From the IMG/VR virus record IMGVR_UViG_3300000228_000024, positions 1 to 33,591 of that record: DNA of 33,591 bases. One strand, given 5' to 3'. Both the position numbers and the translations under genes were made by a program. Below are positions 22,299 to 32,362 of this stretch, one piece after another. How positions within the stretch are numbered: the first letter of the stretch is position 1; each line of letters starts with the position of its first letter. This stretch comes from a virus. The notes beneath the pieces were generated by a model. The model saw only the letters and a list, made by a program, of their open reading frames with translations. It did not search any database and was not told the origin of the DNA.

Positions 22299-23180
22299 AT
22301 GTCAATATATTTAGAAATTTGCAACAGAGGGAAATCAAAAACAAACAATACAGGTGCTAGCGAGCAATGTTTTGAGGGGGTAATGGAGCGTATATTTGTA
22401 GCTAAAAGTAATTTTAGATTTGATAATATAAATGCGTTTAAAGATGCAACTATATGGAAAAATGCCATTAGAAATAAAGACATTGTTCCTTTATATAACG
22501 CATACGAAGTTACTGGAGCTAATATTGAAGCCGTAAAATTTGAAAGCGGTAATTTTTCAGAAGTAACAAAAAAAGCAATAAAAAAAACAACGTTTGAATG
22601 CTTTTTAGGGTTTTGTTCGCATAGAGCATTAAAAAGTTATGCTAATTCAGAATATACTCAAATATTTGAATTAACAGAAACAGGCGTGATTTTAGGGATA
22701 AATACAGAGGATGGTAAAATTAAAGGGCAAGATGTTACTTTAACTATTGACCTTAGAGCAATTCAAGTATCAGCTAAAATTCCTTTTACAAAAGTAACTC
22801 TTACGTATAGAGACTATGAAGAATTAGAGGAAAATGTAGTTGCAATAAAGCCAACATGGGAAACTGAAACGCAATTAGCTGGTATTTTTGATTTATACTT
22901 AGAACAAGTTTCCGCAACGGCAACTACTATCAAATTTACGGCATCCGCTAGTTGCTCTGGGGGTAATAATTTTATAGCATCTTTAACAGCTACAGATATA
23001 GTTGTAAAGGATATAGCAGGCGTTGTTCAAGTTGTGTCATTTGTTGTCGCAGATGCAAATGGTGTTTATACTTTGACTGGAACAGGATTTGCCAACGGAT
23101 ATACTGTTTCTTTAAACGCAGTTGTGGTTCAACCTACAATTATGTATGAAAGTCCAAGTCCATTAGTTATAACTATCTAA
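22299..23180 (+). CDS. Major tail tube protein with C-terminal Ig-like domain
   Basis: The 293-aa product is beta-rich and sits between the joining protein and the chaperone/tape-measure genes. Residues 1-195 would form the tube subunit. The C-terminal 90 residues (Thr/Val/Ala-rich, with Y-T-L-T-G-T-G-F-A-N-G-Y-T-V-S-L) look like an Ig-like domain displayed on the tail surface, as on lambda gpV. Cysteines at 8, 24 and in F-L-G-F-C-S-H are notable but uninterpreted. Assignment is by order and composition. Confidence 0.7.
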   Translation: MSIYLEICNRGKSKTNNTGASEQCFEGVMERIFVAKSNFRFDNINAFKDATIWKNAIRNKDIVPLYNAYEVTGANIEAVKFESGNFSEVTKKAIKKTTFECFLGFCSHRALKSYANSEYTQIFELTETGVILGINTEDGKIKGQDVTLTIDLRAIQVSAKIPFTKVTLTYRDYEELEENVVAIKPTWETETQLAGIFDLYLEQVSATATTIKFTASASCSGGNNFIASLTATDIVVKDIAGVVQVVSFVVADANGVYTLTGTGFANGYTVSLNAVVVQPTIMYESPSPLVITI

Positions 23181-23380
23181 TGAATAGTTATAATGGGATA
23201 ACTTTCGCAAAGGGCTATAATAAGTCCTTTGCGGAATTTAAAGAAGAGTTTGGTTCAACTCATATCTTTAATGAAATCCACCCATACGAAAGAGAAAAAG
23301 AACTAAAAAAAGCATTCAAAATAGCTACTGATGGCAACTCTTCAAGAACAACTAACGAAATTAAAGAAGTTACAACCTAG
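23180..23380 (+). CDS. Small hypothetical tail-region protein
   Basis: The 66-aa product begins at the tail tube stop (one-base overlap). It is polar, with E-F-K-E-E-F-G-S-T-H-I-F near the middle. The last 50 bases overlap the next gene in another frame, a long overlap for this genome. Function unknown; it could be a small tail assembly protein. Confidence 0.55.
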   Translation: MNSYNGITFAKGYNKSFAEFKEEFGSTHIFNEIHPYEREKELKKAFKIATDGNSSRTTNEIKEVTT

Positions 23381-23780
23381 TAGGTTGCAAGATGACTTGT
23401 TTAAGTTTATAAAAAGTATTGAAAAGGAGTTATTAGATAAAAATAAAGATCAGATATTTAACAAAAGCAAAGATATACATGGAAACCCGATAGGTTTTTA
23501 TTCTTATGCAACAGAAGTAATATCAAAAGGCAAAAAGAAAAAAGGCGAACCTTTCACCGGTTTTGATACTGGGGATTTTTTTAAAGGTTTTTATATGCAA
23601 GAAGTATCTGGAGTTTTACGTTTTGGTTCTTCAGATTCAAAAACACAAACAATCCTAAACAGTAAAAACTGGTTATCCAATGAGCTTTTTGGATTATCTG
23701 ATGAAAATTTAAAGGAGGTAATCGAAAAAAGATTACTTCCTTTTTTTATTGAAAATAGCAGAAACATTTTAGAGATATGA
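23331..23780 (+). CDS. Hypothetical tail protein
   Basis: The 149-aa product has a helical N-terminus (M-A-T-L-Q-E-Q-L-T-K-L), a Lys-rich loop (K-G-K-K-K-K-G-E), and an aromatic segment F-T-G-F-D-T-G-D-F-F-K-G-F-Y (78-91) before a helical C-terminus. It lies within the tail module ahead of the probable chaperone and may be a minor tail completion protein. The chosen start requires a 50-base overlap; no later in-frame ATG gives a comparable product. Confidence 0.6.
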   Translation: MATLQEQLTKLKKLQPSRLQDDLFKFIKSIEKELLDKNKDQIFNKSKDIHGNPIGFYSYATEVISKGKKKKGEPFTGFDTGDFFKGFYMQEVSGVLRFGSSDSKTQTILNSKNWLSNELFGLSDENLKEVIEKRLLPFFIENSRNILEI

Positions 23781-24361
23781 TTTACAAAAATCTTGATACA
23801 ATACCATACAAACTATTTGTAAAAATTGCCGATACAGGCGATGTTTCTTTATTGAGTGAGAACGAAAAAAACATTGAAGAGTTACAGGAAATTTGGGAGC
23901 AAATATACGATGAGCATTTGTCAAAAAATCAAACCACAGAATCTAAAAAGACATTCAAATTATATAAAGAAATTGATAGTTTGCTAATTCTAAATAAAGT
24001 TATTTTAATGGCGTGTGAATGTTTAAGATTTGAATTTAACCAAGAATTATTTGACATGATAACTGATTTTGGTTATCAATTATCTATCACAGATACTGAA
24101 TTATATTATGTGGACATTAAACGAATAGAACGAGAAGCAGAAGCCTATGTAGTTAAAGCAGAAAATTATAAAAATATGTTGCCTGAAAAAAAAGAAAATA
24201 ATAGTTCAGAGTTTAATGTTGACGATATAATGGCTCTATACTGCACTATTCTTGGATTTAATATTGGAGATTTTAATGCCGTTACTTACAACGCTTTCTA
24301 TGGCTATGAGAAACAGGTAAACGCAAAAATAAAATCAATGAATCAGCAAAATAAAAACTAA
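23777..24361 (+). CDS. Probable tail assembly chaperone
   Basis: The 194-aa product lies immediately upstream of the tape measure gene, the usual place of a tail assembly chaperone. It is helical and acidic, with a C-terminal segment (A-L-Y-C-T-I-L-G-F-N-I-G-D-F-N-A-V-T-Y-N) and E-K-Q-V-N-A-K-I that would contact the tape measure. No overlapping second frame or slippery site was recognised, so the frameshift product common in other siphophages is not evident. Assigned by position. Confidence 0.55.
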   Translation: MIYKNLDTIPYKLFVKIADTGDVSLLSENEKNIEELQEIWEQIYDEHLSKNQTTESKKTFKLYKEIDSLLILNKVILMACECLRFEFNQELFDMITDFGYQLSITDTELYYVDIKRIEREAEAYVVKAENYKNMLPEKKENNSSEFNVDDIMALYCTILGFNIGDFNAVTYNAFYGYEKQVNAKIKSMNQQNKN

Positions 24362-24363
24362 TC

Positions 24364-27300
24364 ATGGCAAACAAAAACGGCATTATAACAAGAAAAGACA
24401 TTATAGAAGATGAAGCTTTAAAATGGGGTCCTGAATATGGAAATCAAGTTCAGATAGCAATTGATAAAAACAAAGAGTGGTCGAAAAGTATTTTGGAAAT
24501 TATTAAAAATCAGAAACTGATTAAAGATGCTCCAAGTCAGAAAGAATATCTATCTGCCCTACAAGAGGCAAATTTAGAAGTAAAAAAATCTATTCTTTTA
24601 ATAAAAGAAAGAGAAGCAGCTGATTTATCTGCCGATAAGATAAAACGCTCCAATATTGCAACAATGGAAGCCGAGCGTAGGCAAAGAGAAGCATCTGAAA
24701 AAGCAATACAACGAGACAATAATGAAAAGGAACGCTCTAAAAAATTGACAATTGAAGAGAGGATACAGAATGAGATAAACAACAAAGCACTCAAACAAGA
24801 AGCATTAGAGCGTTTGGGATTGGTTTCTGCTTACACAAAATTAAACAAAGCAAGAGCCGAGGCAAAAGACAAACTTCGAGAGTTAATTGCTAGTGAAAGT
24901 GCATCTACAGCAGAAATTAAAAAAGCACAAAAGGAATTTGAAAGGCTTGATGTTAAGGTTAAAAACGCAGACCATACTGTTGGCGATTTTAGTAAAAATG
25001 TAGGTAATTATCCTACTTCATTTAAAGGTGCAATAGGGGGTCTTAAAAATTTAGCAGGGGCATTTGGTATAACCGCAGGGGTAACTGCGTTTGTATCTGG
25101 TTTGAAAGATGCGTTTAATACTATTAAAAAATTTGACCAAGGAATAGCCGATTTAAGTGCAATAACAGGGGCGAGTGGGAAAGATTTAGATTATTTAAAA
25201 AACAAGGCTATTGATTTAGGTAAAAACACTAAAGGAGGTGCTATTGCGGTTGTTGAGGCTTACAAGTTAATTGGTTCTGCTAAACCCGAATTACTATCAA
25301 ACGTAAACGCTTTAAATAAAGTTACAGAGGCTACCCTAACTTTAGCACAGGCTTCTGGTATGGAGATGCCACAAGCGGCTACCGCTTTAACAGATGCTAT
25401 GAATCAGTTCGGAGCTGGGGCAGACGAGGCTGGAAAATATATAGATGCTTTAGCAAATGGGGCTAAATATGGGGCTTCTGAAATACCACAAACAACAGAG
25501 GCTTTATTGAAGTTTGGAGCTGTAGCGAGGTCATCAAATATAAGTATAGAAGAAAGCACGGCATTAATTCAATTATTAGCAGAAAATGGGATAAAAGGGG
25601 CAGAAGCTGGCACGGCATTAAGAAATGTTTTACTAAAAATATCAGCTCCAGACGCCTTACCAAAAGAAGCACAATTAGCAATGAAAGATTTAGGTATATC
25701 TTTCGAGATGTTAAAAGATAAAAGCATACCAATAGAAGAAAAATTTAACGCATTAAAACCATTATTAAAAGACAATAAAGACTTAATAAAAGTTTTTGGG
25801 TCTGAGAATATTGTAGCCGCTCAAAATTTAATTGAGCATACGGATAGACTAAAGGAATTAATACCTAAAATGGGTGAGTATGGTACTGCTCAAGAGCAGG
25901 CTACTATCAGAATGGATACGTTAAGCGGAAAGTCAGAAAAACTAGCAAGCACTTATGATAGTTTTATATTGTCAATTGGAAGCGGAAGTGGTACTGTTTC
26001 TAAATTTTTCAAATTATTTATTGATGGAAGTATATCCGCTTTAGAAGGGTTAATTAGATTAAATACTTCTTGGGAAGATTTAAAGAAAAAAGCAGCGGAA
26101 GCTGGGAAAGAAAAAGGAGTTACTGAGTTCGATAAGAGGTTTAAGTTTGCTAAAGAAAACAAACCAAAAGCTAATTTTATAACAGATGAGGTTGGGGATA
26201 ATAAAGAGATAGCAAAAAGAATCAAAAAAGATGCCGAAGAGCAATATAAAATTTATGAAAAAGAATATAATGAAACTGTAAAAAAATTAGCAGTATTAAA
26301 AAAACAGAGTGAGAGTGCATTTTCAGACCCATACGCAATTGATCAAGCAGCTGATGCTGTTCTTAGGGAGCAAGAAAGGCTTACAAAAGAACTTGGGACA
26401 CAAGCATCTATTATAAGAGAAGCTGGAGCGTTTATAAAAGGCAAAAAAGAGCCAGCTCCTACATTTGATAAACCGATTATTAAGGAGGAGGATAAAAAAG
26501 AGGACAAGAAAGAGGACAAGGATAAGGATAAAATAGATAAAGAGAAAAGTCTATCTGATTCATTGTACGAATTGAAAAAACAACGCTTGGAACAATTTAT
26601 AAAACTTAATGAGGAAATAGTTGCGAATGAATTAGAAAGCGACGAAGCTAGAATACTGGCACTTACCAATAGTCAAATAAAACAACACGACTTATTAGTT
26701 TTAGAGAGAGACCACTTATTAGAAAACGATAAATTAAATGCTAATGATAGAATTAGAATTAATGAAGATTACTCTTATAAAATAATAGAATTAAACGAAA
26801 AAACAAAAGAAAAAATAGATAAAATAAACGAGTTTGATTCTGCAAAATATCAAAAAAAATTAGAATTAGAGGTAAAAGGAGAACAGACAAAAGAAAACAA
26901 TTTAATTGCAAAAGAAAACGAAAAGTTTAAGAAAATACTAGATAATAAAAAACTTTCAGAAAAACAAATTGAGGAGGAAACAAAGAAACATGAAGAACGA
27001 TTATTCCAAATAAAAAAAGATGCCGCTATTGCTGTAGCAAATCTTCAAGCGAATAATTTAGAAGCAGAATTACTGGCATTTAAAGCACAGAGTGATGGTT
27101 CTGCTAAATCAACAGCCTTAATTACAGATTTAGAATTAAAATTATCAGAAGCTAGAAAAAAATTAACGGAATTAGGGCTATCGACATTTGAGAAGGGGGA
27201 AGAAGAGAAGTCTAAATCTGCAAGAGAACAAGCCGAAAATATTTTAAACATTTCAAGCGAAATGACCGATGCTCTTGCTGGCTTATCAAGGGCTTTTTCA

Positions 27301-28026
27301 GAGGCTAAGATTGCAAAAATAGACGAAGAGATTAACAAAACAAACGAGTATTATGATAAGCAAATAGAACTTGCAGGGAATGATAATGTACAAAAAGAGC
27401 TATTAGAAAAAGAGCGAGAGAAAAAGAATGCCGAATTAGAGAAAAAGAAAAAAGACGCTAAAAACAAGCAGGCTAAAATAGATAAAGCTGTGGCAATTGC
27501 ACAGGTTACTATAAATACAGCCCTTGCCGTTATAAAAGGATTCTCTGAAAGTACTTATGTTGGTGCGGTATTAGCTGGGGTTCTTGGTGCAATTTCACTA
27601 GCAACTATAATAGCAACCCCAATACCAAAATACAAGCATGGTAGAAAAGGTGGGAGAGAAGAATTAGCCTATGTTGGAGATGGTGGAGTGAGTGAAGTTA
27701 TCGAGAGGGTAACTGGTAAGGTTGAGATTACGCCAGCTACAGATACTTTGGTTAAGTTAAATGCTGGAGATAAAGTACATAGTTCGGTAGATGAATATTT
27801 GAGACTTCAAAAAGCATCTTTACTAACAAGTATTGATATTCAAGGTAGAAAAGTAAGTGATTTTCAAGCTAACCAATTTTTTGAAAAGAGGAATAAAGAG
27901 TTAGTAGAGGAGATGAGGCTTACAAGAAAAGCAATAGAAAAAAATAAATCTAGTGTTGTGGTAAATACACCAAAATTAGATATAAATCATGAGCTTTGGA
28001 AAATGAAAAATACTAACTGGAACTAA
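24364..28026 (+). CDS. Tail tape measure protein, TP901 type
   Basis: The 1220-aa protein sets tail length. After an N-terminal coiled-coil region (about 60-205) comes the TP901 core (about 230-540), seen as G-I-A-D-L-S-A-I-T-G-A-S-G, A-L-T-D-A-M-N-Q-F-G and G-T-A-L-R-N-V-L. A Lys/Asp/Glu-rich linker around 705-735 is followed by long coiled coils. A hydrophobic stretch at about 1041-1085 (with V-L-A-G-V-L-G-A-I-S-L-A) could insert into the host membrane. The ATG starts three bases after the chaperone gene and the stop overlaps the next ATG. Confidence 0.93.
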   Translation: MANKNGIITRKDIIEDEALKWGPEYGNQVQIAIDKNKEWSKSILEIIKNQKLIKDAPSQKEYLSALQEANLEVKKSILLIKEREAADLSADKIKRSNIATMEAERRQREASEKAIQRDNNEKERSKKLTIEERIQNEINNKALKQEALERLGLVSAYTKLNKARAEAKDKLRELIASESASTAEIKKAQKEFERLDVKVKNADHTVGDFSKNVGNYPTSFKGAIGGLKNLAGAFGITAGVTAFVSGLKDAFNTIKKFDQGIADLSAITGASGKDLDYLKNKAIDLGKNTKGGAIAVVEAYKLIGSAKPELLSNVNALNKVTEATLTLAQASGMEMPQAATALTDAMNQFGAGADEAGKYIDALANGAKYGASEIPQTTEALLKFGAVARSSNISIEESTALIQLLAENGIKGAEAGTALRNVLLKISAPDALPKEAQLAMKDLGISFEMLKDKSIPIEEKFNALKPLLKDNKDLIKVFGSENIVAAQNLIEHTDRLKELIPKMGEYGTAQEQATIRMDTLSGKSEKLASTYDSFILSIGSGSGTVSKFFKLFIDGSISALEGLIRLNTSWEDLKKKAAEAGKEKGVTEFDKRFKFAKENKPKANFITDEVGDNKEIAKRIKKDAEEQYKIYEKEYNETVKKLAVLKKQSESAFSDPYAIDQAADAVLREQERLTKELGTQASIIREAGAFIKGKKEPAPTFDKPIIKEEDKKEDKKEDKDKDKIDKEKSLSDSLYELKKQRLEQFIKLNEEIVANELESDEARILALTNSQIKQHDLLVLERDHLLENDKLNANDRIRINEDYSYKIIELNEKTKEKIDKINEFDSAKYQKKLELEVKGEQTKENNLIAKENEKFKKILDNKKLSEKQIEEETKKHEERLFQIKKDAAIAVANLQANNLEAELLAFKAQSDGSAKSTALITDLELKLSEARKKLTELGLSTFEKGEEEKSKSAREQAENILNISSEMTDALAGLSRAFSEAKIAKIDEEINKTNEYYDKQIELAGNDNVQKELLEKEREKKNAELEKKKKDAKNKQAKIDKAVAIAQVTINTALAVIKGFSESTYVGAVLAGVLGAISLATIIATPIPKYKHGRKGGREELAYVGDGGVSEVIERVTGKVEITPATDTLVKLNAGDKVHSSVDEYLRLQKASLLTSIDIQGRKVSDFQANQFFEKRNKELVEEMRLTRKAIEKNKSSVVVNTPKLDINHELWKMKNTNWN

Positions 28027-30251
28027 TGGGAACTATTAATACATCTTTTAACGATAGAGTTCGTTATACTTTAAAAAATAAACATTACGGCTCGTTGGTT
28101 ATAATAGAGCCAATAGGGTGGGAAGATGACGAAAAAGAGTACTCAAGAAATATGCAATATCATGGTATTGTTGCCAAATTTTCTAACTCCTTAAAATTTA
28201 TAGAAGATGGAGGAAAATATATTCAATTAGTTTTAGATACCTATGGAATAAATGAGGAAATTAAATTAATACGAGAGGAAAAGCACCCACATACGGATTT
28301 GTGGACTTTGACATACTATGGCTATTTAGATTTATCCACTTGGGCTAAAGAAAATAATCAATTAAGTGTTAAATTTAACTCTGGAGGATTAGAGCAATTA
28401 TTAAAATCTCGTGAAGGAGAAAATATAGAAATAGATAGGCTTACCACTATTGATGGAGGAGTATTAGACGAACTTAAAAGTGTAAACGTATCTATTGAAG
28501 GAAGGGAAATATTTTTAAATACTAATTATAAAGTAAAAGAAGTAGAAAATAATATAACTTTAAACAATGCAGCTAGGGGGACTACTAGAGGGAGTACTTA
28601 TTGTATTCCTTTGAAATTGGTAAACAAATCGCATGAAGAAGCACACTCTCCAATAGCTGGGACGATGGTTCAAGATAACTACTGGGAAAGGACAGAAAAT
28701 GGAGAAACTGGTTTAATGTTTTTTGCTATTTCTGAGAGGAATAGATTTTTAAGAGTTAAATTCACTTTAAAATTTAAAGCCACTTTTGCAGCTTATAGAT
28801 ATGTTAATTTCTTTATGTTTTTTGTAAGATTAGCTCAATATAGAAATGGGATAAATTATAACATTAAACTAAATAGGTTTTTATTTAGCACTGGTAATCC
28901 TTTAGATGTTCATAATAGAGATTTCTCATTCACTTTTGATGAGGTAATAAATGTAGAGATAGGGGATAGTTTAGCTCTTGTTTTAGACCAAAATTTTGAC
29001 GGTCGTAATGGACAAGATGCGTATGTAGAAATATCGGTTACAAATATAGAATGTGATTTAACAATAGATGAGGATTCTTCTTACGAAAAAACAACTACAA
29101 AAGCTGTTTTAATGCATGAGTTTGTAGATAGATTAGTAAATATTACGACAAATAAAAAAAACTCTTTTTACTCTGATTTTTTAGGGAGAGTTAATCTAAA
29201 TTATCAGTCAGATGGAGATGGTGCGTATTTAGCATGTACGCATGGATTTTGGGTTCGTGGGTTTGATAAGTTACCAATTCCAAGTGAAGAGCCAAAAGTT
29301 GAGAATTTATTTAAACCATTAACAACCTCTTTTAAAGACTGTATAACCTCTCTAAATTCAGTATTCAATATAGGTATTGGAATAGAAAAGGTTGGATATA
29401 GCGAAAGAATAAGATTAGAAGGTTTGGAGTATTTTTACAACAGGAATGTTACGATAAATTTACAAAATCAAGTTAAAAAGGTAAAAAGAAGTATTGCAAC
29501 AGAACTAATTTATTCTAGCGTTACAGCTGGTTACGAAAAGGGAGGTATTTATAAAGAGGCATTTGGTTTAGATGAATTTAATGCAAAATCTAACTATACA
29601 ACAACTATAAGTAGAATTAAAAATGAATTAATTAGATTATCTAAATATAGAGCTGATAGTTACGGAATGGAATTTGCTAGACGTAAAAACATTTTTTTTA
29701 ATAAAACAGAAGATACACCATACGATAAAGATGTTTTCTTTTTAGATTTAAAACAAAACATAGATGGCTTATTTACTCAAAGAAAATGGCAAGATGACTT
29801 AGAGAAACCACCTACTGGTATTTTTAGTCCTAATACCGCCACTAATTTAAGGTTCTCTCCTTTGAATAATATTTTACGTATGGGGTGGGTAGTTTCTTCT
29901 GGACTTATAAAATATCCAACTGATTATTTTAGATACGGAAGCTCAACTGCAAATAGCAAATTAACCACAAAATTAATAGGCAAAAACGAATATAGTGAAA
30001 ACAAAGATATATTAAATTCAAAATTAACAAGACCAATATACGCTCCTGAATGGATTGAGTTTGAGTATATATGTGATTTTGAGGTAATGCAACAAATCGA
30101 GGGTAGTACAACTATTTTAGGAAAAGAAGTGCCAAACTTTTACGGATTAGTTAAATTTATTAACGAGAACAACGAAACAGAATATGGGTTTTTATTTAAT
30201 TTAAAACCAAACAAATCAGGAAATTGGAAAGTATTAAAAGCAAACAAATAA
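28026..30251 (+). CDS. Distal tail or baseplate hub protein
   Basis: The 741-aa product follows the tape measure, where the distal tail/hub protein is encoded. It is beta-rich and starts M-G-T-I-N-T-S-F-N-D-R-V-R-Y-T-L-K, with a typical hub-like N-terminal half and a C-terminal W-I-E-F-E-Y-I-C-D-F and Y-G-F-L-F-N-L-K-P segment. Similar large proteins are common in Flavobacterium phages without detailed assignment. It starts in the overlap with the tape measure stop. No enzymatic motif seen. Confidence 0.7.
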   Translation: MGTINTSFNDRVRYTLKNKHYGSLVIIEPIGWEDDEKEYSRNMQYHGIVAKFSNSLKFIEDGGKYIQLVLDTYGINEEIKLIREEKHPHTDLWTLTYYGYLDLSTWAKENNQLSVKFNSGGLEQLLKSREGENIEIDRLTTIDGGVLDELKSVNVSIEGREIFLNTNYKVKEVENNITLNNAARGTTRGSTYCIPLKLVNKSHEEAHSPIAGTMVQDNYWERTENGETGLMFFAISERNRFLRVKFTLKFKATFAAYRYVNFFMFFVRLAQYRNGINYNIKLNRFLFSTGNPLDVHNRDFSFTFDEVINVEIGDSLALVLDQNFDGRNGQDAYVEISVTNIECDLTIDEDSSYEKTTTKAVLMHEFVDRLVNITTNKKNSFYSDFLGRVNLNYQSDGDGAYLACTHGFWVRGFDKLPIPSEEPKVENLFKPLTTSFKDCITSLNSVFNIGIGIEKVGYSERIRLEGLEYFYNRNVTINLQNQVKKVKRSIATELIYSSVTAGYEKGGIYKEAFGLDEFNAKSNYTTTISRIKNELIRLSKYRADSYGMEFARRKNIFFNKTEDTPYDKDVFFLDLKQNIDGLFTQRKWQDDLEKPPTGIFSPNTATNLRFSPLNNILRMGWVVSSGLIKYPTDYFRYGSSTANSKLTTKLIGKNEYSENKDILNSKLTRPIYAPEWIEFEYICDFEVMQQIEGSTTILGKEVPNFYGLVKFINENNETEYGFLFNLKPNKSGNWKVLKANK

Positions 30252-30255
30252 AATT

Positions 30256-31080
30256 ATGGCAAATTCAATAATAACAATAACATTTAATAATGATATTCCA
30301 ATAGATGGAAAGTTCTATTTAGGAATAGGTCATAATAATTCAGACGGTTGTGGTTCTGTGGGAATAAATAAGTATAAATTTATATGGAAAAATTTAAGAA
30401 GCTCTAGTTATGAAGTGGAAGTAGGACTGCCAACATCTATTTTAGGGGAACGCTCTGCCATTAATTTTATAGAAGCTATTACAAGAGATATATTGTCTGT
30501 TAATAGATATATAATAAATAGAAATGCAAATGTAGTAACTATAACGGCAGAAACTACAAGTGGTAATGGAATTAGCAATTTCACTTACTTTTACAGTCCA
30601 GTTACAATCACAAATTCTATAACAGGACAAAATGACGTAGGCGTAAATAACCAAAATATAGGTATTGCTATAACTAATGTAACATGTGAAGAGTTTAATA
30701 TTGGTTCGATACAGCCTAGGGTATCTACAACGCCATGTAGTAGTGTTTTAATGGCTGTATATACAAGTGAATTAGCAACTAAAATAATTTCTCCAATAGC
30801 AATAAATAATAATACTGAAAACCCATTTATATTTGATGCTATAAGACAACAAGATTTAGAAGTAATTGTTGAGAATATAAATGGGGTTCAAGTAAGCAAA
30901 CTAATAACAACTCCTTATATTTTAGATGTTAATAAGTTTCATTTACAAATAAATAACTCCCCTAATGGAGCTTCTGTTATTGTAAATAATGATACAATGT
31001 ACGGACTTATTTTTAATTATTCATTAGACGATATAAATTGGAATACATTAAATATTTTTAATGGGTTAAGTAGTTGGTAG
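30256..31080 (+). CDS. Minor tail protein, 5' part of a frameshifted gene
   Basis: The 274-aa frame is beta-rich with repeated small domains (I-T-I-T-F-N-N-D-I, V-T-I-T-A-E-T-T-S-G-N-G). It ends I-N-W-N-T-L-N-I-F-N-G-L-S-S-W at a TAG. The ending is abrupt: proteins of this type continue after N-G-L-S with G-S-Y-T-L-Y-I-R-D-Q-Y-G-C, which is exactly what the +1 frame encodes from 31076. Removing one T at 31074-31075 would join the two into about 688 residues. The N-terminal part resembles adhesion-like tail proteins of Flavobacterium phages. Confidence 0.75.
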   Translation: MANSIITITFNNDIPIDGKFYLGIGHNNSDGCGSVGINKYKFIWKNLRSSSYEVEVGLPTSILGERSAINFIEAITRDILSVNRYIINRNANVVTITAETTSGNGISNFTYFYSPVTITNSITGQNDVGVNNQNIGIAITNVTCEEFNIGSIQPRVSTTPCSSVLMAVYTSELATKIISPIAINNNTENPFIFDAIRQQDLEVIVENINGVQVSKLITTPYILDVNKFHLQINNSPNGASVIVNNDTMYGLIFNYSLDDINWNTLNIFNGLSSW

Positions 31081-32320
31081 TTATACTCTTTATATAAGAG
31101 ACCAATATGGTTGTAAAATAAATAAACAATTTGTTGTAAATTCCTATGGTATTAAAGACCCTTATTTTTATATATCAAAAGCTAATTCTATTAGATATGC
31201 AAATAGAGTTACTTGGGAAGATAGTAAAAATTACAAAACAGACGAAAATACTTTGAGTTGTGAGGTAGATGTACAAATGGCTTATAAAGAATTGCAACAA
31301 TTTCAGAGTACAGATATAATTACGACACAATTCAAATCTAACTATTTATCAAATGTTGCATCAATAATAAAAGAAGACGAAACTATTGTAGATATTCCAG
31401 TAGTCAAAAAAGCAAAATATATTAGAATTAAAGACAAGCGAGATGCTATAAAATACAATTTAGAAAATGGCAAAACTGGAATTTATTTTTTACAAGGGAA
31501 TATTTATGACTATGATACAGGAGTGGCAACAGGGGAAAGTTATACTTTAAATGGTTATTTACCTTTATGGGGGGTTATAGGAAATTTTTTATTAATGGAT
31601 ATGGTATGGTATTTAATAGAAGATATTGTTTTTAATAGTTCAAGAAACGCTGATGTTATAGTAATTAGCAATATTTATACTGGTGCAGACGTTGTTGTTC
31701 AAGTAGGGACTATTTACAATCAATTAGATTACGATGTTTACGAATATTCTATTAATATGATAGACTATGTTAATCAAAAATTCACAGTTAAATTAGTAAA
31801 TTCAGACCCTTATTTTACAACTATAACGCATTTATCAGAGACAATATGGTGTAAAGTAAAACACGAAAACGTACTTGAAATTAAATATTACAACACTACA
31901 AATACAGATGTAATGTATAGTACAGGGATTATACATAAAATTAGGATACCTTATTTAAAAGTAAGCGGCAAACTAGAAGAGAATAGTGAAATATATAAAA
32001 CAGATACTAATGTAGTTTTACTAAATACAGACTTATATGAAATAGACGAGTTTAAGTTCGAGCCAGTAACAAAAGAGTTATGGAGAAAAATAATGATTGC
32101 ACTTTCACACGAAAAAGTGTTTATTAATGAAGTTCAGTATGTTAAAAGTGGAGGTTTTAATACAGAAGGACAATTAGAACAGTCAAATTTGTATGTTTTA
32201 ACAGCTACTATGATTAAAACTGGTAATGTTTATAATTCTCAAACAAATGGAAATCTTGACATAAGTGCCTTTGAAATACCAGGTTTAATGACAACCCAAA
32301 ATGGGTATATTAAATACTAA
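31076..32320 (+). CDS. Minor tail protein, 3' part of a frameshifted gene
   Basis: The frame is open from 31070 to 32320 but has no ATG until 31277; a TTG lies at 31253. Its first residues, G-S-Y-T-L-Y-I-R-D-Q-Y-G-C-K, continue the previous frame smoothly, and later sequence (A-V-F-like beta strands, W-Y-L-I-E-D-I-V, L-W-G-V-I-G-N-F) looks like a structural tail domain. It is probably the C-terminal part of the protein starting at 30256. Independent expression from 31253 or 31277 is possible but would lose the beta domain at the junction. The bidirectional terminator at 32326 ends this operon. Confidence 0.65.
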   Translation, partial: GSYTLYIRDQYGCKINKQFVVNSYGIKDPYFYISKANSIRYANRVTWEDSKNYKTDENTLSCEVDVQMAYKELQQFQSTDIITTQFKSNYLSNVASIIKEDETIVDIPVVKKAKYIRIKDKRDAIKYNLENGKTGIYFLQGNIYDYDTGVATGESYTLNGYLPLWGVIGNFLLMDMVWYLIEDIVFNSSRNADVIVISNIYTGADVVVQVGTIYNQLDYDVYEYSINMIDYVNQKFTVKLVNSDPYFTTITHLSETIWCKVKHENVLEIKYYNTTNTDVMYSTGIIHKIRIPYLKVSGKLEENSEIYKTDTNVVLLNTDLYEIDEFKFEPVTKELWRKIMIALSHEKVFINEVQYVKSGGFNTEGQLEQSNLYVLTATMIKTGNVYNSQTNGNLDISAFEIPGLMTTQNGYIKY

Positions 32321-32325
32321 AACAC

Positions 32326-32362
32326 AAAAAAAACGGATAATTAAAAGTTATCCGTTTTTTTT
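32326..32362. terminator. Bidirectional intrinsic terminator between convergent genes
   Basis: AAAAAAAACGGATAA (32326-32340) pairs perfectly with TTATCCGTTTTTTTT (32348-32362) around a seven-base loop. It ends the tail operon on the + strand and, as its right arm lies within the minus-strand gene's 3' end, that gene as well. Confidence 0.92.

Noticed and set aside
26343-26669. Minus-strand Ser/Leu-rich frame inside the tape measure gene
   Set aside because: It mirrors Lys/Glu-rich coding sequence on the plus strand and is a typical shadow frame.
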